DNA of 64,000 bases from Sphingomonas phyllosphaerae 5.2 (GTDB lineage Bacteria; Pseudomonadota; Alphaproteobacteria; Sphingomonadales; Sphingomonadaceae). Both the position numbers and the translations under genes were made by a program. Below, in pieces: positions 16,384 through 27,936 of this stretch. Each line of letters opens with the position of its first letter. The stretch's first letter is position 1. The stretch covers positions 2,638,501 through 2,702,500 of the forward strand of contig NZ_ATTI01000001.1 in assembly GCF_000419605.1 (NCBI RefSeq), written 5' to 3'. Below the pieces are notes generated by a model. It did not search any database and was not told the DNA's origin. It worked only from the letters and a program-made list of their open reading frames with translations.

Positions 16384-17374
16384 GCGATTACGCACGATGC
16401 TCAGACAATAACAACCCGCTTCGGCGCTCGGGTCCGTCCCGCCTGTCCCGTCCGCCGCATCGGCGAACCGAGATGACCTGCGAAGGCCGCGGAGCAAGCG
16501 CCTGTCGAACCGGTGTCACCGAGGCCACCGATCGTGTCCGCAAGCGATCGACCCGACGGTCGCGCGATCGCGTGAACCCGGTGACGGAGGGGGCGCGCTC
16601 CGCCATCACGCAAGCATGATCGTCCAGGCGCCGCCGCCGGTCAGCACCGCGAGCGCCAGGCGGGATCGACATCCCGCGCGTCGCGGGTGCCGGACTGCTC
16701 ACCGATGAAGATGATCGATCTCTTCGGGCGAACCGCGCTGCCACGATTGGACAGACTTGCTCCCTCCATCCGCCATTGCGAGCGTAGCGAAGCAATCCGG
16801 CGTGCGGCACGACGCTCTGGCTTGCTTCGCTGCGCTCGCAATGGCGGCGCTTGCAGGCCGGCGGAATGTCGATCGCTCTTGGCGCCGGCACGCCTTCGTC
16901 GGACGATCCCCCGCCTGTGCGGAGGACGTCAGCCTGCTGAAAAAAGTCCGCTGGCGCCACCACGAACGTGTGCGCGCAGGTGCGCCCGGCCGACCGACGG
17001 CTGCTCTCGGGGAACGCCGACAACCTGTGCCCGCGGTCGCTGACCGGCGACGCCGAGGATCACAGCCCCGCCAGCGGAACGCCTGCTTGCCGACCCGCGG
17101 CCTTCACGGCGCTGCGCCGCTACCTCCGGGAGCCTCGCCGCTGGTGCCCCGGACCATGTCCGGGATGACCGCCCACCGAAGCCGATCGACGTTTTGGATC
17201 GAGGCACGTTTGAGGATCCCGTTAGTGCGCTGGCCGTCACGCCGGTTTGCGCCGGGCCACCTCTACCAGCGTCAGTAAGGAGCCGAACCGCGGATCGACT
17301 TCGCGAAGCCGATCGCAGCCCACTCTGCCGGGCGACAGGGCGTGCGTCGCACACGCGTCCTGCCGCTGCAGTGC
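16384..17374. other. Gene-free stretch of about 1 kb
   Basis: No credible gene is seen. Open frames here are arginine/serine-rich, lack recognisable motifs and have no ribosome sites. The stretch holds the REP palindrome at 16770-16848, the upstream region of the LOV operon at its left end and the downstream region of the serine dehydratase at its right end. Otherwise I see nothing that I can name. Confidence 0.5.
16770..16848. repeat. REP-type long palindrome
   Basis: The left arm CCGCCATTGCGAGCGTAGCG (continuing AAGCAA) and the right arm TTGCTTCGCTGCGCTCGCAA (continuing TGGCGG) are nearly perfect inverted copies about 26 nt long with a 25-nt loop. One base differs between the arms. Elements with the core ATTGCGAGCG..GCGAAGC are, as I recall, dispersed in many sphingomonad genomes. 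Confidence 0.7.
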
Positions 17375-18790
17375 TCAGCATTCCACGACGTTCACCGCCA
17401 GCCCGCCCAGGCTCGTTTCCTTATATTGGGTGCGCATGTCCTCGCCGGTCTGGCGCATCGTCTCGATCACCGCGTCCAGGCTGACGACATGGCTGCCGTC
17501 GCCGCGCAGGGCGAGGTAGGCGGCGTTGATCGCCTTGACCGCACCCATCGTGTTGCGCTCGATGCACGGGATCTGCACCAGCCCGCCGATCGGATCGCAG
17601 GTGAGCCCCAGATTGTGCTCCATCCCGATCTCCGCGGCATTCTCGATCTGCCGGTTGCTGCCGCCCAGCACCGCCGCCAGCGCGCCTGCCGCCATCGAGC
17701 AGGCGACCCCGACCTCGCCCTGGCACCCCATCTCCGCCGCCGAGATCGACGCGCGCTTCTTGTAGAGCATTCCGATCGCAGCGGCGGTGTAGAGGAAGCG
17801 CCGTGCGCCGTCCTGCCGCACCGCCGCTGGTGCGTCCTGCGCCACCAGCGTCTCATAGAAACGCAGCACTGCCGGCAGCACGCCGGCCGCGCCGTTGGTC
17901 GGCGCGGTCACCACGCGTCCGCCGGCGGCATTCTCCTCGTTCACCGCCAGCGCCCACAGGCTCACCCATTCGAACACCTCCGCCGGGTTGCGTCCCGGTG
18001 TGTCGCCGGTCAGCGCCTGCTCCAGGGCGCGGGCGCGCCGCCGTACCTTCAGCCCGCCGGGCAACACCCCGTCCTGCGCGATCCCGCGGTCGATGCACGC
18101 GCTCATCGCATCGCGGACCGCGTCGAGGAACGCGTCCGCCTCCGCCGGCTCGCGCCACGCCTCCTCGTTGGCGCGCACGATCGCGGCGATCGACAAGCCG
18201 GTCAGGTCGCCCGCGGTCAGCAGCTCGGCGCTCGACGAGAACGGGTGCCGCACCGCCACGTTCTGCGCGGCGGCCGGGGCGCCCTTGCGCAGGATCGCGC
18301 CGCCGCCGATCGAAAAGTAGGTCTCGGCATAGCCCGTCCCGTCGCCGAGCCGCGCGGTGAAGGTCACGCCGTTGGGGTGTTCGGGCAGGAAGTCGCGCGG
18401 GTGAAAGACGATATCGGCCGCTTCCGCAAACGGAATTGCTCGCTCTCCCGCCAGCAGCAGTTTCGATCGTTCGCGGATCGCCGCCAGCAACGCCGGGGCC
18501 GCGTCGGGATCGAGCCGCTCCGGCTCCCATCCCGCCAGCCCGAGGATCGCCGCCGTGTCGGTGGCGTGCCCGCGCCCGGTCAGCGCCAGCGATCCGTACA
18601 GGTCGCAGCGCACCGCCACCACGCCCGCCGCCTGCGCCACCGCGCGCTGCGCGAAGTCGAACGCCGCGCGCATCGGGCCGACGGTGTGCGAGCTCGACGG
18701 GCCGACGCCGATCGTGAACAATTCGGTGATGCTGATCGGGCGCGATGCGCAGCGGTCGAGCGCAGATGTCGTCGGTGTATCGGCGCGCAT
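17375..18790 (-). CDS. sdaA: L-serine dehydratase (iron-sulfur L-serine ammonia-lyase)
   Basis: The 471-residue protein is the single-chain form of the [4Fe-4S] enzyme that turns L-serine into pyruvate and ammonia. The beta-type domain opens with SITELFTIGVGPSSSHTVGP. The alpha-type domain carries APTNGAAGVLPAVL near residue 310 and the cluster cysteines in MGCQGEVGVACS (about 364-375), in LTCDPIGGLVQIPC (about 408-421) and near the end. The ATG is preceded by GAGGTGAGGA. Upstream lies a tandem glycine riboswitch, so expression should respond to glycine, which is interconverted with serine. Confidence 0.92.
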   Translation of the reverse strand: MRADTPTTSALDRCASRPISITELFTIGVGPSSSHTVGPMRAAFDFAQRAVAQAAGVVAVRCDLYGSLALTGRGHATDTAAILGLAGWEPERLDPDAAPALLAAIRERSKLLLAGERAIPFAEAADIVFHPRDFLPEHPNGVTFTARLGDGTGYAETYFSIGGGAILRKGAPAAAQNVAVRHPFSSSAELLTAGDLTGLSIAAIVRANEEAWREPAEADAFLDAVRDAMSACIDRGIAQDGVLPGGLKVRRRARALEQALTGDTPGRNPAEVFEWVSLWALAVNEENAAGGRVVTAPTNGAAGVLPAVLRFYETLVAQDAPAAVRQDGARRFLYTAAAIGMLYKKRASISAAEMGCQGEVGVACSMAAGALAAVLGGSNRQIENAAEIGMEHNLGLTCDPIGGLVQIPCIERNTMGAVKAINAAYLALRGDGSHVVSLDAVIETMRQTGEDMRTQYKETSLGGLAVNVVEC

Positions 18791-18817
18791 GGGTATCCTC
18801 ACCTCGTCGGGTCCATG

Positions 18818-18985
18818 CCCCATCTGTCCCTTGCGCCTGAGATCGCTATCCCGTCGGCGGGCGTGCGGGGGAATGCTCCCTCTACGCCTCTCTCCAGATG
18901 TCCGTCGCCGATCTGGTCCTTCTGCCTGAGAGTTTCCGGGGCGGTTGCTCCTTCGGCGCCGGGGCTGGCCCGGTCTCTCCCATAT
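18818..18985 (-). promoter_or_regulatory. Tandem glycine riboswitch
   Basis: Read on the minus strand, the first aptamer starts near 18985 with GGGAGAGACCGGG, then CGCCGAAGGAGCAA, then AACTCTCAGGCAGAAGGACC. The second starts near 18898 with CTGGAGAGAGGCG, continues through GGGAGCATTCCCC and ends with ATCTCAGGCGCAAGGGACAG and ATGGGG near 18822. These are the conserved cores of paired glycine aptamers. The ribosome site of sdaA follows within about 25 nt and no clear terminator stem lies between, which suggests control of translation. Confidence 0.9.
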
Positions 18986-18999
18986 CGACGTTGCCGCTT

Positions 19000-19028
19000 G
19001 GTATCGGGGAGCCACTGCGGCGGGTCAA
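19000..19028 (-). promoter_or_regulatory. Sigma-70-type promoter of the riboswitch-sdaA transcript
   Basis: On the minus strand TTGACC (19028-19023) is followed after 17 nt by GATACC (19005-19000). The predicted start near 18993 lies just before the first aptamer helix, which fits the riboswitch boundary well. Confidence 0.45.
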
Positions 19029-19061
19029 GCACCGCCCCTCGACGCAGGCCACCGACCACAT

Positions 19062-19077
19062 TATATACCGTCCGTTA
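19062..19077 (+). promoter_or_regulatory. tetR -10 region with overlapping operator-like site
   Basis: TATATA (19062-19067) lies 17 nt after TCGACG, and TACCGTCCGTTA (19066-19077) overlaps it and the start codon. This imperfect palindrome resembles the TACC-N4-GGTA sites downstream of the regulator gene. The message would be nearly leaderless, and self-repression is likely. Confidence 0.4.
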
Positions 19078-19700
19078 TGGAATCGATCACCACCGCCGAT
19101 GCTCCCGTTGCCACGCGTGGGCGGCCGCGCGAATTCTGCATCGACGCGGCGCTCACCGCGGCGCTCGGCGTGTTCTGGGCAAAGGGCTATGACGGCGCGT
19201 CCATGGCTGATCTTACCGCGGCAATGGGCATCACGAAGCCCAGTCTCTACGCGGCGTTCGGCAACAAGGAGCAATTGTTCCACAAGGCGCTCGACCGCTA
19301 CGAGGCGGAGAAGCTCGCTTACACGCGCGAGGCGCTGAAACAGCCTACCGCCCGCGGGGTCGCCGAACATTTCATGCGCGGCGCTGTAGCGGCGCAGACC
19401 AGCACCCGCGACCCGAAGGGTTGCATGGGCGTCATCAGCGCGACGGTGTGCGGGGCGGAAGCCGATTCGATCAAGGCGCACATCACGCAGCGCCGCGCCT
19501 CCTCCAACGCCGCGCTCGTCGGACGCTTCCAGCAGGCGCAGCGCGACGGAGACTTGCCGGCACAGCTCGATCCGCAAGGGCTCGCATTCTACCTGTACGC
19601 ATTGCTGCAAGGGATGGCCGTCCTCGCTGCCTCGGGCGCGACGCGTGCCGATCTCGACCAGATCGTCGACACCACCCTGGCGATGTGGCCCGCGGGCTGA
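19077..19700 (+). CDS. TetR/AcrR family transcriptional regulator
   Basis: The 207-residue protein begins with a short tail and RGRPREF, then the helix-turn-helix (GASMADLTAAMGITKPSLYAAFGNKEQLFHKAL, about residues 41-73). The C-terminal ligand-binding domain has GCMGVISA and a helical end with LYALLQGMAVLAASGA. This pattern is common in regulators of reductase or efflux genes (AcrR/NemR-like). TACC-N4-GGTA palindromes occur on both sides of the gene, one on its own start and two around the promoter ahead of the next gene. Those are the probable operators. Confidence 0.88.
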   Translation: MESITTADAPVATRGRPREFCIDAALTAALGVFWAKGYDGASMADLTAAMGITKPSLYAAFGNKEQLFHKALDRYEAEKLAYTREALKQPTARGVAEHFMRGAVAAQTSTRDPKGCMGVISATVCGAEADSIKAHITQRRASSNAALVGRFQQAQRDGDLPAQLDPQGLAFYLYALLQGMAVLAASGATRADLDQIVDTTLAMWPAG

Positions 19701-19712
19701 CCTAGATAAAAT

Positions 19713-19771
19713 TACCGATCGGTACAGAAAGCCGTTGACGACCCCGAATCGGCTTTATATACCAGGTGGTA
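19713..19771 (+). promoter_or_regulatory. Promoter flanked by two TetR-type operator sites
   Basis: TACCGATCGGTA (19713-19724) is a perfect 12-bp palindrome, and TACCAGGTGGTA (19760-19771) shares its TACC/GGTA ends. Between them are TTGACG (19735-19740) and TATATA (19756-19761), a slightly short-spaced promoter. The layout fits repression of the downstream gene by the TetR protein. Confidence 0.5.
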
Positions 19772-19817
19772 CGGAATGAGACGCCGCGGCGGCGCCTCAG
19801 CATCGCAGGAGCCGCCC

Positions 19818-19856
19818 ATGGATCCTCGTCTGTTCGTCTGCCCCGGCGCGACCTGA
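19818..19856 (+). CDS. Possible 12-residue leader peptide
   Basis: An ATG with a good upstream AGGAG site (19807-19811) opens a frame reading MDPRLFVCPGAT and stops at 19854-19856. It lies in the leader of the next gene, downstream of the TetR-controlled promoter. It may be a regulatory upstream frame, a remnant of a longer gene, or chance. No family is recognised. Confidence 0.25.
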   Translation: MDPRLFVCPGAT

Positions 19857-19963
19857 AGGTCGCTTCCACCGCTCTTTCCTCTCCTGCCGGCCATCCCGGG
19901 CGTCCGCGCCCGTCGGCGGCCTGTGCCCGCCCGTATTCGCCCGCCCCTCAAGGGAGTCCGCCC

Positions 19964-20419
19964 ATGGCCTATCTGATGCTCGACGACGATCGCGCTGTCG
20001 TCACCACCGCCCCCCAGTCCGCCAGCGCCCAGCCGGCCAACGCCCAGTCCGCCATGGCCGAGCCTGCCGCTGCCGTCTTCCCGTGCGCCGATCCGGTGCC
20101 GACCGACGCGCCCGCGCGGCTCAGCGCGCTTGAATGGTCCGTGGTGGCACTCGCCCGTCAGGACCGGCTAGCGTCGCTGGACCGCCCGGGGCGCATCGCC
20201 GTCGCACTGGCGGTGTTGTTCAAGCCGCCGCACAACCGCATGCTCGCCGACGAACGGCTCGAGGCGCTGCGCCGCATCGCGGTGCTCGGCTGGCACTATG
20301 GCTATACCGTCCCGACCGACGAGCTGAAGCGCTTCCTCCACGCCGGCTTCTCGCCCGCGCAGTACGAACTGATGATGGACAGCATCGGCGTCGCCCGGCT
20401 GCGCAGCGCGCACCGCTGA
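19964..20419 (+). CDS. Conserved hypothetical protein, possible TetR target
   Basis: The ATG follows an AAGGGAG site and gives 151 residues. I do not recognise a named family. The first 50 residues are a low-complexity Ala/Pro/Gln stretch. The rest is helical and includes LSALEWSVVALARQDRLASL, AVLFKPPHNRMLADERLEALRRIAVLGWHYGY and a closing FSPAQYELMMDSIGVARL. No signal peptide or membrane segment is visible. It lies downstream of a promoter flanked by TetR-type sites and is divergent in context from the transporters, so the TetR protein probably controls it. Confidence 0.65.
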   Translation: MAYLMLDDDRAVVTTAPQSASAQPANAQSAMAEPAAAVFPCADPVPTDAPARLSALEWSVVALARQDRLASLDRPGRIAVALAVLFKPPHNRMLADERLEALRRIAVLGWHYGYTVPTDELKRFLHAGFSPAQYELMMDSIGVARLRSAHR

Positions 20420-20439
20420 CGCGCGGGGGCGCGCGCCGC

Positions 20440-21690
20440 TCACCCGATCAGCAGGCGCGCCCCCAGCGCCGCCGCCAGCGCCGGGATCATCGTCGCCGCC
20501 CCCACCTTCAGAAACCGCCAGAACCCCACGTCCTCGCCCTCGCGCCGGATCGCCTGCAACCACAGGATCGTGGCCAGGCTGCCGGTGATCGAGAGGTTCG
20601 GCCCCAGGTCGACTCCGATCAGCAGCGCGTCGACGATCAGCCGCGGCGGATGCGCCTGCGCCACCGCAGTGCTCGCCACCAGCCCCGCGGGCAGGTTGTT
20701 CATCAGGTTCGACGCGAACGCCAGCACGGTGCCGCTCCACGCCGCGCCCGCCACCGGGTCGCTCGCCGCCGCACGTAGCGCCGCCGCCACCCGCGCGATC
20801 ACGCCGGTGCGGTCCAGCGCCTCGACCAGCACGAACAACCCCGCGACCAGCGGCAACACGCTCCACGATACCGCGCGCATCGTCTCGGTCGGCGCGCGCC
20901 GCACCAGCGCCGCCACGCCCAGCATCGTCGCCATCCCCGCCACGCAGGTCGGCAATCCCAGCGGCCGATCGAGCGCCGACACCACCAGCAACAGCAGCGC
21001 CGTCGCCGCGATTCCCGCCAGCGCCGCCTTGCCCGCATTCGTCAGCGGTACGCGCGCGACATCCCGCTCGCACGTGCCCGTCAGCCGCGCGCGTTCCACG
21101 ATCCGCAACGCCGCGAACGTCACGACGATCGCCGCCACCGACGGCAGCGCGAACGACGCGAACCACTGCTCGAGCGGCGGCATCCTGCCGCCATACAGCA
21201 CGAGGTTCGCCGGATTGGAGATCGGCAACACGAAGCTCGCCGCATTCGCGATCAGCGCGCACGCGAACAGCAATGGCAACGGCTCGGCCTTCGCCTTGCG
21301 CGCCGCGGCATAGACGGCCGGTGTCAGCACCACCGCCGTCGCGTCGTTCGACAGGAAGGTCGTCGTGACCACGCCGGTCGCATAGACCAGCAGGAACAGC
21401 CGCCCCGGCGATCCCCGCGCATGGCCGACCGCGGTCGCGGCGACCCAGTCGAACAATCCCTGCTCGCGCGCAGTCTCGCTCAGCAGCATCATGCCGATCA
21501 GGAACAGGTAGACGTCGCTACCCTTGCCGATCGCGCCCAGCGCCTCGGACGGCGCGAGCAACCCGAACACCAGCAGCAGCACCGCACCGGTCACCGCCCA
21601 GATCGCCTCCGGCCAGCGGAACGGCCGCGCGATCACCCCCGCGGTGGCGGCAGCGCAGATGGCCCAGGTCGCGGCGGTCGCCAGCATCAT
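20440..21690 (-). CDS. ArsB/NhaD-family anion permease
   Basis: The 416-residue integral membrane protein has about ten to twelve hydrophobic helices. FLSNDATAVVLTPAVYAAARKAK near residue 122 and SNPANLVLYGG near residue 160 match the half-sites of ArsB and related ion-transporter-superfamily proteins. NNLPAGL in the second half fits the mirrored site. ArsB proteins export arsenite or antimonite; other members carry dicarboxylates or exchange Na+/H+. No ars regulator or arsenate reductase lies beside it (an ArsC-like gene is 25 kb away), so the substrate is open. It starts inside the stop of the MFS gene (ATGA). Confidence 0.75.
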   Translation of the reverse strand: MMLATAATWAICAAATAGVIARPFRWPEAIWAVTGAVLLLVFGLLAPSEALGAIGKGSDVYLFLIGMMLLSETAREQGLFDWVAATAVGHARGSPGRLFLLVYATGVVTTTFLSNDATAVVLTPAVYAAARKAKAEPLPLLFACALIANAASFVLPISNPANLVLYGGRMPPLEQWFASFALPSVAAIVVTFAALRIVERARLTGTCERDVARVPLTNAGKAALAGIAATALLLLVVSALDRPLGLPTCVAGMATMLGVAALVRRAPTETMRAVSWSVLPLVAGLFVLVEALDRTGVIARVAAALRAAASDPVAGAAWSGTVLAFASNLMNNLPAGLVASTAVAQAHPPRLIVDALLIGVDLGPNLSITGSLATILWLQAIRREGEDVGFWRFLKVGAATMIPALAAALGARLLIG

Positions 21691-22988
21691 CGCGCGGCGC
21701 CACCGCGCGCGTCGTCGCCGGCCTGCGCGCACGCCTGCCGCACCACGCCCGCGAACACGATCCACAACGTCACGCTCACCACCGCGAAGCTCCCCAGCAC
21801 GTAGAAGGCGGTCCGATATCCAAGCTCCTGCGCCAGCCACCCGCCGATCGCGGGGCTCAGCGACGCGCCGACCCCCTGGATCGTCATGACGGCGCCCTGC
21901 CCGACGTTGACGCGCCCGGTGCCGTTCAACAGGCATGCGACCAGCCCGGGCACCGCGACGCTCTGCAGCCCCGCGCCGATTCCGTCCAGCGCCTGCACGG
22001 GCCACACGCCCCAATGCTCGATGAACGTCCCGGCAAGGAAGCCGCGCAGTGGCAGCGCCGCGAACGAGATCAGCAGCACCAGCCAGTATCCGCGCCCCGC
22101 CGACATCCGCATCGCGACCAGCGACGCGACGATCATCACCGCCTGCGCGACGACGACGGTCGTGGCGGTGAAGATCGCCGCATCACCCTTGCCGGCACCG
22201 ACGACGGCAAGGCCGTACAGCGGCAGCATCGCACCGTTGCCCAGATGGAAACACGCCAGCGCCGCCGCGAGGATCAGCATCGGCTTGTTGCGCAGCAGCG
22301 TCCTGAACCCCTCGGCGTGCCCACCCGCGGCGTCCGCGTCGCCCTTCTCCAGGCCGCGTGCTGCGCGGTGATCGATCGCCCTTTCCGGGATCATCAGCAC
22401 GCTGCCGATCGCCAGCACGCCGAAGACCGCCGCCAGATAGAAGATCGCCGGCATCCCGAACTTCCAGCCGAGATACCCCGACAGCCCCGCGCCGACCATG
22501 TTGCCGGCGTGGTTCCACGCCTGGTTACGCCCGTTCTGCGCGTTGAAGCCTTTTTGTCGGACGATACCGAGCGTCATGCCGGTCACCGCCGGACCGATCG
22601 CCGCTCCCGCGATCGCGGTCGCCACCTGGCTGACCGTCACGATCCAGCCGGATTGCGAGAGCAGGATCAGGAACGACGCCATCACCGTGCAGATGCCGGT
22701 GACGATCACCAGCAACCGCTTCTTCTCGGTATGGTCGATGAACGCGCCGGCCGGCACGGTCATCAGCATCCCCGCCACGCCGCCGGCGGTCATCACCGAG
22801 CCGATCGGCCCGGCTGTCCAGCCGCGCTGTTGCAGGAACACGCCCAGGAACGGGCCGATGCCGGCCTGCATGTCCGCCATGAAGAAGTTGAGCGCTTCAA
22901 GCGGCCGGGTCGCGCGCCGCCGCTCTTCGGCAGCCCGCTCCGCTCCTCCGCCACCCGTTCCCGCCGGAGTCCCTGCCACGGTCGCCAT
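21687..22988 (-). CDS. MFS transporter
   Basis: The protein has 433 residues from the preferred ATG and about twelve membrane helices. It opens with a soluble Gly/Ala/Arg-rich tail of about 35 residues, then LEALNFFMADMQAGIGPFLGVFL as helix 1. The typical loop 2-3 motif is degenerate (GAFIDHTEKKRLL). QGVGASLSPAIGGWLAQELGYRTAFYVLG near the end is standard MFS helix 11-12. The substrate is unknown. It is translationally coupled to the ArsB-like permease, and an FNR/FixK-like box lies 64 nt upstream of the start, suggesting oxygen- or redox-linked expression. Confidence 0.85.
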   Translation of the reverse strand: MATVAGTPAGTGGGGAERAAEERRRATRPLEALNFFMADMQAGIGPFLGVFLQQRGWTAGPIGSVMTAGGVAGMLMTVPAGAFIDHTEKKRLLVIVTGICTVMASFLILLSQSGWIVTVSQVATAIAGAAIGPAVTGMTLGIVRQKGFNAQNGRNQAWNHAGNMVGAGLSGYLGWKFGMPAIFYLAAVFGVLAIGSVLMIPERAIDHRAARGLEKGDADAAGGHAEGFRTLLRNKPMLILAAALACFHLGNGAMLPLYGLAVVGAGKGDAAIFTATTVVVAQAVMIVASLVAMRMSAGRGYWLVLLISFAALPLRGFLAGTFIEHWGVWPVQALDGIGAGLQSVAVPGLVACLLNGTGRVNVGQGAVMTIQGVGASLSPAIGGWLAQELGYRTAFYVLGSFAVVSVTLWIVFAGVVRQACAQAGDDARGGAAR

Positions 22989-23051
22989 GCTGCGCGCTCC
23001 TCGCTGTTCGCGCGCCCAACCCGGCAACAGTTCGAAATATCCCGCCTACAC

Positions 23052-23065
23052 TTGATTTATATCAT
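23052..23065. promoter_or_regulatory. FNR/FixK-like box upstream of the MFS gene
   Basis: TTGATTTATATCAT matches TTGAT-N4-ATCAA at nine of ten fixed bases. It sits 64 nt before the MFS start codon, a distance consistent with activation at a promoter with a short leader. Confidence 0.4.
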
Positions 23066-23074
23066 TGTTCCGGA

Positions 23075-23566
23075 TCACAGATTGGCCTGTTCGTCGCGCG
23101 GCAATTCGGCGTCGGGCGGATAGTAAAGCGCGGCGCATTCCTCGCGAAGGCACCCGCCCTCGATGACGATGTCATCGCGGTAGGCGTCGGCAATGAAGTC
23201 CAGCGTGTTCACGTGACGTGCCTCGAAATACATCTCGTGCACGTCGCCGCGTCCTGCGCCGTAGACGACGCGCCCGACCTTCGACCAGACCGACGCCATC
23301 GTGCACATCCCGCATGGTTGCAGCGTCGAATAGAGCGTCGCATCGCGCAGCTCCAGCTCGCCTTCCGCCTCGCACCCGCGGCGAATGGCCATCATTTCCG
23401 CATGCGCGGTCGCATCGGGCAATTCCTTGGTCTGGTTGCGCTCGGCGGCGATCACGCGGTCACCGCGCACGATTACGGCACCGAGCGGGGAGGTGGAAGG
23501 ATCGCTCCCCTTAGAGCGCGCGATCTCGATCGCCATCCGCATCCATCGTTCGTCATCTTGGGTCAT
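23075..23566 (-). CDS. Nucleoside/nucleobase deaminase (CMP/dCMP deaminase fold)
   Basis: The protein has 163 residues. It carries the zinc site of cytidine deaminase-like enzymes, with His and the proton-shuttling Glu in TAHAEMMAIR near residue 55 and the PCGMC cysteine pair near residue 84. The spacing fits the guanine deaminase/TadA-like branch rather than Cdd. EMYFEARHVNTLDFIADAYRDDI follows. It deaminates a purine or pyrimidine base in the cytoplasm; the substrate is not certain. The gene is divergent from the 5-oxoprolinase across 78 nt and lies upstream of the MFS gene in the same direction. Confidence 0.85.
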   Translation of the reverse strand: MTQDDERWMRMAIEIARSKGSDPSTSPLGAVIVRGDRVIAAERNQTKELPDATAHAEMMAIRRGCEAEGELELRDATLYSTLQPCGMCTMASVWSKVGRVVYGAGRGDVHEMYFEARHVNTLDFIADAYRDDIVIEGGCLREECAALYYPPDAELPRDEQANL

Positions 23567-23644
23567 CGAGGTCCAACGCCGCTGGCGTCGCCATGGTGCC
23601 GTCGTACTGGCGGGCGCGCACAATCGGTGGCAGTCAGTCGCACT

Positions 23645-27208
<3,564 letters not shown>

Positions 27209-27270
27209 CCCGCCCGACATGCGACGTGCTTGTCTCGCCTCATGGCTCCCACCCGCAGAACCGCCGCTAG

Positions 27271-27936
27271 ATGCTCGTCCTCGCCGGTATCGTCGTCATC
27301 GCCGCGGGCTTCCTGCTCCGCTTCAACCCACTGCTCGTCATCGCCGCGTCCGCGCTCGTCACGGGCCTCGCCGCCGGGCTGGACCCGCTGAAGATCCTCG
27401 CCACGTTCGGCCACGCCTTCAACGACACGCGCTACGTCACCGCGATCTACATGGTGCTCCCCGTCATCGGCTTGCTGGAGCGCCGCGGGCTGCAGGCGCG
27501 CGCCCGCGCACTGGTCGCCACCTTGCGCGGCGCGACCGCAGGGCGGCTGCTCACCGGCTATCTCCTGTTCCGGCAGCTCACCGCCGCGCTCGGCCTCACC
27601 TCGGTCGCCGGCCCGGCGCAGACCGTCCGCCCGCTCGTCGCGCCGATGGCGGAGGCCGCCGCCGACCGGCAGGGCGCCTCCCCCGACGATGCCGAGCACG
27701 TGAAGGCGATGGCCGCCGCCACCGACAATATCGGGCTGTTCTTCGGCGAGGACATCTTCATCGCGATCGGCTCGATCCTGCTCATGAAGGGCGTGCTGGA
27801 GGGCTATGGCATCGTCCTCGAACCCTTCCAGCTGTCGGTGTGGGCGATCCCCACCGCGATCGCCGCGTTCGTGATCCACGCCACGCGCCTGCTGCTGCTC
27901 GACCGGCGGCTGACGCAGCGCGGGGCCGGGCGATGA
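27271..27936 (+). CDS. DUF969 family membrane protein (probable 5-oxoproline permease subunit)
   Basis: This 221-residue protein has about five membrane helices, starting at residue 3. Between them is a conserved loop with FGHAFNDTRYVTAIYMVLPVIGLLERRGLQ and a later AATDNIGLFFGEDIFIAIGSILLMKG. The pattern is DUF969. In many Gram-positive genomes DUF969 and DUF979 sit next to pyroglutamyl peptidase, and elsewhere next to 5-oxoprolinase, so the pair is likely the uptake system for 5-oxoproline. This is inference from gene context. It overlaps DUF979 by four nucleotides. No good ribosome site precedes the ATG. Confidence 0.8.
   Translation: MLVLAGIVVIAAGFLLRFNPLLVIAASALVTGLAAGLDPLKILATFGHAFNDTRYVTAIYMVLPVIGLLERRGLQARARALVATLRGATAGRLLTGYLLFRQLTAALGLTSVAGPAQTVRPLVAPMAEAAADRQGASPDDAEHVKAMAAATDNIGLFFGEDIFIAIGSILLMKGVLEGYGIVLEPFQLSVWAIPTAIAAFVIHATRLLLLDRRLTQRGAGR

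Noticed and set aside
16920..16960. Sequence CTGCTGAAAAAAGTCC that resembles ends seen near some insertion sequences
   Set aside because: No terminal repeat partner, target duplication or transposase remnant could be found in the surrounding frames.
16388..17023. 211-residue minus-strand frame in the gene-free region
   Set aside because: Composition is Arg/Ser/Ala-rich without motifs, it lacks a ribosome site and it runs through the REP palindrome.
20440..21690. Calling the permease a proven arsenite exporter
   Set aside because: The family fits ArsB but no arsR or arsC is adjacent, and related members move other anions.
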